Below, piece by piece: positions 59,403 through 64,000 of a stretch of DNA of 64,000 bases (the first letter of the stretch is position 1; every line of letters starts with the position of its first letter). Below the pieces are notes generated by a model. The model saw nothing but the letters and a program-made list of their open reading frames with translations, was not told the origin of the DNA and did not search any database. The DNA is from an uncultured Oxalobacter sp. (GTDB lineage Bacteria; Pseudomonadota; Gammaproteobacteria; Burkholderiales; Burkholderiaceae_D), in contig CAKRSU010000005.1 of NCBI GenBank assembly GCA_934401755.1, positions 1 through 64,000 of the forward strand, in the 5' to 3' direction. Both the position numbers and the translations under genes were made by a program.

Positions 59403-59753
59403 ATGGATGTAAATGAGATTGCTAAAAAGTCTTTGATTAAAGGCGTTAAGTTAGGTGCAGAAGCTGCAACTGCGTATATCGATGACATTTTTGTTATCAA
59501 GAAAGCACGAAAAACAGTTAAACAGCTCAAGAAATACATCAAAAACGCCAATATTTTGGTTGATGTAAGTGATGACAAGGTTCGTATTATCGAAGATTGC
59601 GATACCGAACAAAATGTAAAAACTGAAACGGTTTTGCGGTCATCAGAATCTGCGGAATCTTGTGCGCATTGCGGTGCATTCGCTTCGAGCTACTACAAAT
59701 ACTGCCCGAATTGCGGAAGCATGATTTTGCGGAGAGTGTCGAATGAAGCTTGA
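59403..59753 (+). CDS. Zinc-ribbon protein
   Basis: From MDVNEIAKKSLIKGVKLGAEAATAY (59403) the 116-residue protein has a helical basic part and a C-terminal zinc ribbon CAHCGAFASSYYKYCPNCGSM (two CxxC knuckles). Unknown role; protein or nucleic-acid contact is likely. Confidence 0.65.
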   Translation: MDVNEIAKKSLIKGVKLGAEAATAYIDDIFVIKKARKTVKQLKKYIKNANILVDVSDDKVRIIEDCDTEQNVKTETVLRSSESAESCAHCGAFASSYYKYCPNCGSMILRRVSNEA

Positions 59754-59814
59754 TGATTCAACAAAGATTGTTAAAGAGTAGTTAAGAAAAAACTAATTTC
59801 GGACTAAAAAATGA

Positions 59815-59870
59815 TTGCACTGAACGAAAATCAACGGTACACTAATCTCACGTTAGCAAAATCTAACGTC
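59815..59870 (+). promoter_or_regulatory. Promoter of RNA-controlled operon A
   Basis: -35 TTGCAC (59815-59820), 17-base spacer and -10 TACACT (59838-59843). The transcript would begin with a perfect hairpin ACGTTAG / CTAACGT (59850-59870). A long open frame starting at 59811 begins inside this promoter and so is not a gene in full. Confidence 0.7.
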
Positions 59871-59889
59871 GGGATTGGCATCCTGATTT

Positions 59890-60073
59890 GTACAAGGCGG
59901 ACAACCGCCATCAGAGCGGTATTTTTATGTCCGAAAAGTCTCCTTCAATGGGCAGACTATATGGGGCACAGTAATGTGCGCCGTTTCCTTGTACGCGGTA
60001 TGCCAACCTGTATAGTATTGCCCTCCCCTGTTTGGCATCAGGACAGCAAGCTTCAGAAACAAGTACAAGGAGG
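59890..60073 (+). promoter_or_regulatory. Decoy copy and Shine-Dalgarno copy of operon A (seqA and seqC)
   Basis: GTACAAGG occurs at 59890-59897 and again at 60063-60070 as part of the ribosome site GTACAAGGAGG. Both can pair with CCTTGTAC in the loop of the CI-like RNA between them. Confidence 0.75.
59950..60023 (+). ncRNA. P4 CI / P1 c4-like antisense immunity RNA, copy A
   Basis: The 74-nt element has outer stem GGGCA-g-ACTATA / TATAGT-at-TGCCC, an internal hairpin GCAC / GTGC, and a hairpin CCG / CGG. The loop of the last carries CCTTGTAC (59987-59994). It lies between promoter A and the 87-residue gene. The translated frame through it resembles the Ash/Icd-like ORFs annotated in many prophages at such places, which supports the RNA family link. 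Confidence 0.78.
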
Positions 60074-60077
60074 CTTT

Positions 60078-60341
60078 ATGCTCTTACAATCTACAGTTGC
60101 ACCTGTAACACTTCAATCATTCAGAAATTGCATCACAGATATTGATAGCTTGTCGCAAGAAAATCTATCAAGAATTGCATCAATCGCAAAACTCGCTAAA
60201 ACGTGTCTCGAATTAGGCAATCATGCGCTCATAGAAGATGTCGCATGCGCTTTATCAGTCATTCACTACATTGCAACAACGACCGCCGATGACGTTAATT
60301 CGTCTGCTGAAAGCGTTGGTTGTAATTACAAAGGAGAGTGA
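60078..60341 (+). CDS. Small early protein of operon A (SLSQE...VGCN family)
   Basis: The 87-residue protein MLLQSTVAPVTLQSFRNCIT contains IDSLSQENLSRIASIAKLAKTCLELG ... ALSVIHYIATTTADDVNSSAESVGCNYKG. It is clearly related to the 80-residue protein at 62612, which follows RNA copy B. Start chosen at 60078 because of AAGGAGG. In P4 and P1 the genes in this position are kil, icd or antirepressors, so a host cell-division or derepression role is possible. Confidence 0.7.
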   Translation: MLLQSTVAPVTLQSFRNCITDIDSLSQENLSRIASIAKLAKTCLELGNHALIEDVACALSVIHYIATTTADDVNSSAESVGCNYKGE

Positions 60342-60342
60342 G

Positions 60343-60573
60343 ATGGAAGGTTTAACACCAATCGAAGAAACGATAGCAAAACTATCGCACGATGCACCAG
60401 ATATTCCTTATCCATTGATGTTTCAGCTTTTAAACGAGGTTCTGCACGCAGAATTCAAGAATCTCTCAGAAGATGGTGCTGCGAAGTTAATCGGCTTAGC
60501 AGCGTTTTGCTACAAGAAGTCAAAAGAGGAGTTTCTCGAATCACTGTCGAAAACCTCGCAAACGTTGAATTAA
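60343..60573 (+). CDS. Small early phage protein
   Basis: From MEGLTPIEETIAKLSHDAPDI (60343, AAGGAGAG upstream) the 76-residue helical protein was not recognised. It follows the preceding gene after one base, hence the same operon and RNA control. Confidence 0.6.
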   Translation: MEGLTPIEETIAKLSHDAPDIPYPLMFQLLNEVLHAEFKNLSEDGAAKLIGLAAFCYKKSKEEFLESLSKTSQTLN

Positions 60574-60733
60574 AAAAGGGTGTGAAACAGATTCACCCTA
60601 TTTAAAAGGGACATAAACCGATTATGCCACTGACGGTGAACAAAACGTTCATCGTAAATATGGAAAGAATGGCTTTCACTCTAAGATCGGAAATCACGAC
60701 CTTAGAAATAAACAGTAACAAGGAATATAAATC
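60574..60733 (+). other. Leader of the first Rha gene
   Basis: The 160-base spacer has a hairpin AGGGTG / CACCCT (60587-60601) and no gene. I found no anti-Shine-Dalgarno loop of the c4 kind here. Confidence 0.4.
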
Positions 60734-61516
60734 ATGAACGAAATAATCGAAGTCAAAAACATCAACGGAAAAGAAATCCCAGCAATTACATCTTTACAAA
60801 TTGCAGAAGATTTAGAAAAACTACACAGACATGTAATGCGAGATATTCGCAACATTATGGAAAAATGTTCACCTAGTTTTAACGAGTCCAATTTTGGTCT
60901 CGTCGAATATACCGACTCAAAAGGCGAAAAACGCCCAATGTATCTTTTGTCTAAAGATGCTTGCGTTATGGTCACTATGGGTTACACCGACCCAAAATCC
61001 ATGCAAAGAAAAGAAGCTTATATTGCACGCTTTAACGAAATGGAAGATCAGCTACGCAATCCATTCGCAGCAATGCTTCCGAAGAATTTTCCCGAAGCTT
61101 TGCGTGCGCTCGCAAAATCCGAAGAAGAGAAAGAAGTCTTGAAGATTGAGCGAGATAAAGCGATTCGTGCGAAAGGTCAAATCAGCAGCAGCCGAGAAGC
61201 AAAAGCTTTAAACATGCTATCACAGCAAAGCAAAAAGATTAAAAAGCTCGAAGACCAGATTGGCATCGGTGAAACCTACAAAACACTGAAAGCGATTCCT
61301 TGGATTGGCGATGTGTTTGTGCCGTCAAAAGGAATGTTCTCTCAAGTCGGTAAAGCATTAACTAAAACTTCTAACAAGATGGGGTTGCCAGTGAAAAAGA
61401 TTGATACACCAGAATATCCGGGCGGCGTGAACGCGTATCACATCGATGTCGTAAGTGAACTTTACGATGAATTATTTAGAAATCCAGCATTGTTATCAAA
61501 GTATCGAGTTTATTAA
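60734..61516 (+). CDS. Rha-family phage regulatory protein
   Basis: The 260-residue protein has an Rha domain at 10-110 (TSLQIAEDLEKLHRHVMRDIRNIM ... YLLSKDACVMVTMGYTDPKSMQRKEAYIARFNEME). A coiled coil follows, then a C-terminal domain (IPWIGDVFVPSKGMFSQVGKALTKTSNKMGLPVKKIDTPEYPGGVNAYHIDVVSELY). Rha proteins interfere with growth of some phages and act as antirepressor-like regulators. Confidence 0.85.
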   Translation: MNEIIEVKNINGKEIPAITSLQIAEDLEKLHRHVMRDIRNIMEKCSPSFNESNFGLVEYTDSKGEKRPMYLLSKDACVMVTMGYTDPKSMQRKEAYIARFNEMEDQLRNPFAAMLPKNFPEALRALAKSEEEKEVLKIERDKAIRAKGQISSSREAKALNMLSQQSKKIKKLEDQIGIGETYKTLKAIPWIGDVFVPSKGMFSQVGKALTKTSNKMGLPVKKIDTPEYPGGVNAYHIDVVSELYDELFRNPALLSKYRVY

Positions 61517-61525
61517 GGATTAACC

Positions 61526-61711
61526 ATGTTTTACACAAAGAATTTAAAGTTTATACGCCTAACAAAGTCGGACGGCGCTGAAATCTGGATTGGCGTGCAT
61601 AAGATTGAATCAGTCGCCAAAGGTAAAGAATGCACAATCGTTAGTACCAACAACGGCACATATTTTGTGCAAGAATCGATTAAAGAAGTGCTTGATGCTT
61701 TGAAAGATTAG
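61526..61711 (+). CDS. FlbD-like small protein 1
   Basis: The 61-residue protein MFYTKNLKFIRLTKSDGAEI has the strand pattern KFIRLTxxxGxEIWI ... VHKIESVAKG ... IVSTNNGTYFVQESIKEVLDAL, as in small FlbD-like beta proteins. The next gene starts with the same pattern. Confidence 0.6.
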   Translation: MFYTKNLKFIRLTKSDGAEIWIGVHKIESVAKGKECTIVSTNNGTYFVQESIKEVLDALKD

Positions 61712-61720
61712 GAGAAACAC

Positions 61721-62101
61721 ATGAAAAAGTTTATTGAATTTACTGATGCTTATTCAGGTGAAAAGGTTGCTATTAAGTCTGATCTTGTTGAAGCAATCTG
61801 CAAAGAAAAAGACTCGACTGGTGTTGTTCTGAAAGGTCAAAAAGTTTCTTTCAAAGAATCTTACGAAGAAATCAAAGCGATTCTTGAAGAAGATGAAGCA
61901 GTTAATTTTGCGGCAGCAGATGACGAAATCAACACGGCAACCACAATCTCAATCGAAGAAGCGAAAGCAAAATCTAAAGAAGTGCTCGATAAGTGTCTCA
62001 ATACGGTCTACATAAGATTAGAAGAATCAGGAATGTCATCTGATTTTATCGGCAGCATTCAAGATTCGATGATAAATAGCGTTAAGGATGTGTGGCAATG
62101 A
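61721..62101 (+). CDS. FlbD-like small protein 2 with C-terminal extension
   Basis: Residues 1-60 of this 126-residue protein (MKKFIEFTDAYSGEKVAIKSDLVEAICKEKDSTGVVLKGQKVSFKESYEEIKAIL) parallel the preceding gene. An acidic helical extension follows. AGGAGAAACAC precedes the ATG. Likely paralogues of unknown role. Confidence 0.6.
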   Translation: MKKFIEFTDAYSGEKVAIKSDLVEAICKEKDSTGVVLKGQKVSFKESYEEIKAILEEDEAVNFAAADDEINTATTISIEEAKAKSKEVLDKCLNTVYIRLEESGMSSDFIGSIQDSMINSVKDVWQ

Positions 62102-62358
62102 ATGGTGAAATCAATGTCGGAAAGCTTGCTGAAGCTATCTCTGCGCAGATTCGACCAGAAGTGCCCGTCGAATACGCCATGTGGGGAATTAAGAAAATTG
62201 CTGCATGGCTTGACTGTTCCGAGAGTAAAATACGGGTTTTAGTCAGTCAAGGTGATTTTCCTGTCTCGTATCGCATCAAAGGTGGTTATCGGCGATGGCG
62301 AGCAAAGGAAGTCATACAATGGGCTGAACAGTTTCGAGGTAAAGAAGCTTCGGTCTAA
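62098..62358 (+). CDS. Excisionase/AlpA-like DNA-binding protein
   Basis: From MNGEINVGKLAEAISAQIRPE (62098, overlapping the previous stop) the 86-residue protein has GIKKIAAWLDCSESKIRVLVSQGDFPVSYRIKGGYRRWRAKEVIQWAEQF, a MerR/AlpA-type winged helix as in excisionases. Location near the integrase suits a role in excision. Confidence 0.7.
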   Translation: MNGEINVGKLAEAISAQIRPEVPVEYAMWGIKKIAAWLDCSESKIRVLVSQGDFPVSYRIKGGYRRWRAKEVIQWAEQFRGKEASV

Positions 62359-62373
62359 AAAGTATAAAAGACT

Positions 62374-62423
62374 TGACGGGGTTGCCGCTGTTAGTTTAAG
62401 CTAAATGCACTAACTAACAAAAG
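62374..62423 (+). promoter_or_regulatory. Promoter and decoy copy of operon B
   Basis: -35 TTGACG (62373-62378) and -10 TAAGCT (about 62397-62402) precede a hairpin GTTAGT / ACTAAC. AACAAAAG (62416-62423) follows, complementary to the loop of RNA copy B and identical to the ribosome-site copy at 62595-62602. Confidence 0.6.
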
Positions 62424-62481
62424 CGGTCATCGCTACTCGTCAGCTTGCGATTTTTTATGTCTATTTTTGACATTAATCAAT

Positions 62482-62564
62482 GAGCGGGATAATAGGTGCT
62501 AATAAAACACTCGAAAGAGAAATAACACCAGCCGGTCTTTTGTTCGGTTAGTTGAGTCCTGCTC
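62482..62564 (+). ncRNA. P4 CI / P1 c4-like antisense immunity RNA, copy B
   Basis: The 83-nt element has outer stem GAGCGGGA / TCCTGCTC with one mismatch, an internal stem GGTG / CACC, and a hairpin CCG / CGG. Its loop holds CTTTTGTT (62537-62544). The loop is complementary to AACAAAAG at 62416 and at 62595, where it is part of the ribosome site AACAAAAGGAG. Same architecture as copies A and C with a different specificity. Confidence 0.75.
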
Positions 62565-62611
62565 GCCCTCACGTCTGGCGAGCTAAAACTAAAAAACAAA
62601 AGGAGAACAGA

Positions 62612-62854
62612 ATGGCTGTTCAATCACATCAAGAACTCAAAAAGGCTATCGAATTCATCGATGGTTTATCTCAATCCGAATTATCAGAAATCATTTCAAT
62701 CTCCAGAATGGCATCGGCTTGTCTGCAAACTTTAGATGCAGTCAATAACAAATACATCGTTAATGCTTTATCAGTTATCAGAAGTAAAGCCGAAACAATG
62801 ATGAATTGCATCAATGCACAAGCCGAAGAAGTCGGCTGTAACTGCAACGCTTAA
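62612..62854 (+). CDS. Small early protein of operon B, paralogue of the 60078 gene
   Basis: The 80-residue protein MAVQSHQELKKAIEFIDGLS contains LSQSELSEIISISRMASACLQTL ... NALSVIRSKAETMMNCINAQAEEVGCNCNA, aligned along its length with the operon A protein. Both end in EVGCN or SVGCN. Start fixed by AAAAGGAGAACAG. Confidence 0.7.
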   Translation: MAVQSHQELKKAIEFIDGLSQSELSEIISISRMASACLQTLDAVNNKYIVNALSVIRSKAETMMNCINAQAEEVGCNCNA

Positions 62855-62929
62855 GCAAAAATTAACCGAACCACTTTTAAAACGCTAAAGGGGCGCATTT
62901 GAAATGCGTACCTTAAACAGGAGATAAAA

Positions 62930-63690
62930 ATGAATGAACTCGTATTTTGAACAACAACAATGAAGCTGTCACAACCTCTCTTGCGATTGCAGAAGGTGCG
63001 CAAGTACAACATAAGAATGTTTTAGAATTAATTCGCAAAAACATCAATGATTTCAATGAGTTTAACCCTATCGCGTTTAAAACGCGGAAGGGTGAACCAC
63101 TGTCTCAAGGCGGTTTTGCAAAGTCAACAGAATACGCAGAGTTAAACGAACAACAAGTTACCCTACTCTTTACTTATATGCGTAACTCTGAAATTGTTAA
63201 GAAATTTAAAATTCGTTTGGTAAAGACATTCTTCGAAATGCGTGAACAGTTGAGAAAATCTTTTGACCCATCAAAACTAAGTCGCATTGAAATTCTACAG
63301 ATTGCGATGAATGCAGAAGAGGAACGTGCGAGACTTGAAAAAGAAAATCAAGTACTCACACCAAAAGCACAAGGTTTTGACAGAGTCGCGTTGTCAGAAG
63401 GTAGTATGAATTTAACTCGTGCTGCAAAAGTACTCGACGTTCAGCATAGAGCGCTCATCGATTTCATGTCGCAAAACAAATGGATTTACCGTAAAGCGGG
63501 CAACGGTCGCTGGTTAGCGTATCAAGATAAAATCCAATCTGGCTGTTTAACGCACAAAATCTATCAACGGATACTTGATGACGGAACAGAAAGGTGTGAT
63601 GAACAAGTCTTAATAAAACCCAAAGGGCTTACAAGGCTATCAACTATTCTGAATCATCGAGAACCAAATGCAGATGCTATTTTACTCTAA
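62930..63690 (+). CDS. Rha-type antirepressor, start region frameshifted
   Basis: The main frame (62947-63690) has an Rha-like N-terminus (NNNEAVTTSLAIAEGAQVQHKNVLELIRKNINDFNEFNPIAFKTRK ... LNEQQVTLLFTYMRNSEIVKKFKIRLVKTFFEM). It also has a KilAC-type C-terminus (SEGSMNLTRAAKVLDVQHRALIDFMSQNKWIYRKAGNGRWLAYQDKIQSGCLTHK). The natural start is the ATG at 62930 after CAGGAGATAAAA, coding MNELVF. A T run lacks one base, so this start hits TGA at 62948. Translation may instead begin at the TTG at 62947, or the gene may be weakly frameshifted. Confidence 0.75.
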
Positions 63691-64000
63691 TCTTTGCGCT
63701 ATGTCTTCAGCAGATTCGTTGTAATACGTCATTAATTGCTTGATGTTCTTATGACCGACTACTCTAGCCAACGTAAGAACGTCAAGCTTACGAGAAAGAC
63801 GTGTAATTGCTTCATGGCGAGAATCATGAAAATGTAAGTCATCAAAACCTGCAACAGTCTTTAGTCTAAAAAAGTTTGCAACAAGATTGCCGTAAAAAAC
63901 TTTCTTGAGACGAGGTAATGCTTTAATAAGCGCAATCGCTTTAGATGATAGCGGTACTTTTCTGGATGTGCCGTTTTTCGTCATCGGTAAAAAAGCAGTG
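63682..64000 (-). CDS. int: Tyrosine-recombinase integrase, C-terminal part (cut by window edge)
   Basis: The visible 106 residues hold the catalytic end: TSRKVPLSSKAIALI, FHDSRHEAITRL (Arg and His box HxxR region), VVGHKNIKQLMTYY (His and nucleophile Tyr). The frame continues beyond 64000. It lies at the opposite end of the prophage from the presumed attL, and its stop overlaps the Rha gene end by nine bases in convergent orientation. Confidence 0.9.
   Translation of the reverse strand, partial: TAFLPMTKNGTSRKVPLSSKAIALIKALPRLKKVFYGNLVANFFRLKTVAGFDDLHFHDSRHEAITRLSRKLDVLTLARVVGHKNIKQLMTYYNESAEDIAQRLE

Noticed and set aside
59811..60077. N-terminal extension of the 87-residue protein
   Set aside because: Its ATG lies in front of the -35 element of promoter A, upstream of the predicted transcript start. 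The ATG at 60078 has AAGGAGG.

Overview
The window is AT-rich bacterial DNA from a gammaproteobacterium-like host. The host genes corC, lnt and dgt support this. I cannot name the genus; a host-associated lineage near Cardiobacteriales, Orbales or Pasteurellales is a guess. About 11.5 kb of host DNA at the left end is followed by roughly 52.4 kb of one myovirus-type (contractile-tail) prophage. The prophage runs off the right edge inside its integrase gene.

Host part (1-11.5 kb): a frameshifted MATE efflux gene behind an attenuator-like leader, a decayed IS30 element, then corC, an unusual gene for a 20-residue-repeat acidic protein, lnt and dgt, followed by a DMT exporter. Next come about 1.2 kb of unrecognised decayed sequence, a frameshifted SAM methyltransferase, and the 3' part of a carboxymuconolactone decarboxylase (CMD) family gene. 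That gene loses its 5' part exactly where the prophage starts, so the phage probably integrated into it.

Prophage layout: the late and replication genes all lie on the minus strand, so they read from about 52 kb down to 11.6 kb. In transcription order they are cro-like gene, replication genes, RusA, a Q-like regulator, KilA-N antirepressor, small accessory genes, a ParB-methyltransferase fusion, terminase, head, sheath/tube/tape measure, baseplate, tail fibres, a diversity-generating retroelement (DGR), lysis genes and end-of-operon accessory genes. The plus strand from 52 kb to 63.7 kb carries the CI-type repressor, the recombination module (YqaJ exonuclease, DUF1351, RecT), dCTP deaminase, DNA-binding proteins and two Rha-type antirepressors. 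The integrase is on the minus strand.

Most notable points. (1) A complete DGR: target fibre with variable repeat, avd, template repeat, spacer RNA and reverse transcriptase; all 22 TR/VR mismatches fall at template adenines. (2) Three separate RNA immunity leaders of the P4 CI / P1 c4 kind, each with a different 8-nt (or 7-8-nt) anti-Shine-Dalgarno loop sequence that also matches a 5' decoy copy. (3) A DNA methyltransferase held out of frame by one base in a G8 run, so probably phase variable. (4) An HpaII-like restriction-modification pair and two small membrane proteins placed between baseplate genes, each unit with its own terminator. (5) A four-member family of about 50-residue membrane proteins sharing an N-terminal FNFKG motif. 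(6) A Tad2-like anti-Thoeris candidate with ThyX, an NrdD-like mini protein and HicAB inside the lysis region. (7) Repressor operators of the form TTAC-N6-GTAA at three identical-geometry promoters, with apparently leaderless cI and cro messages.
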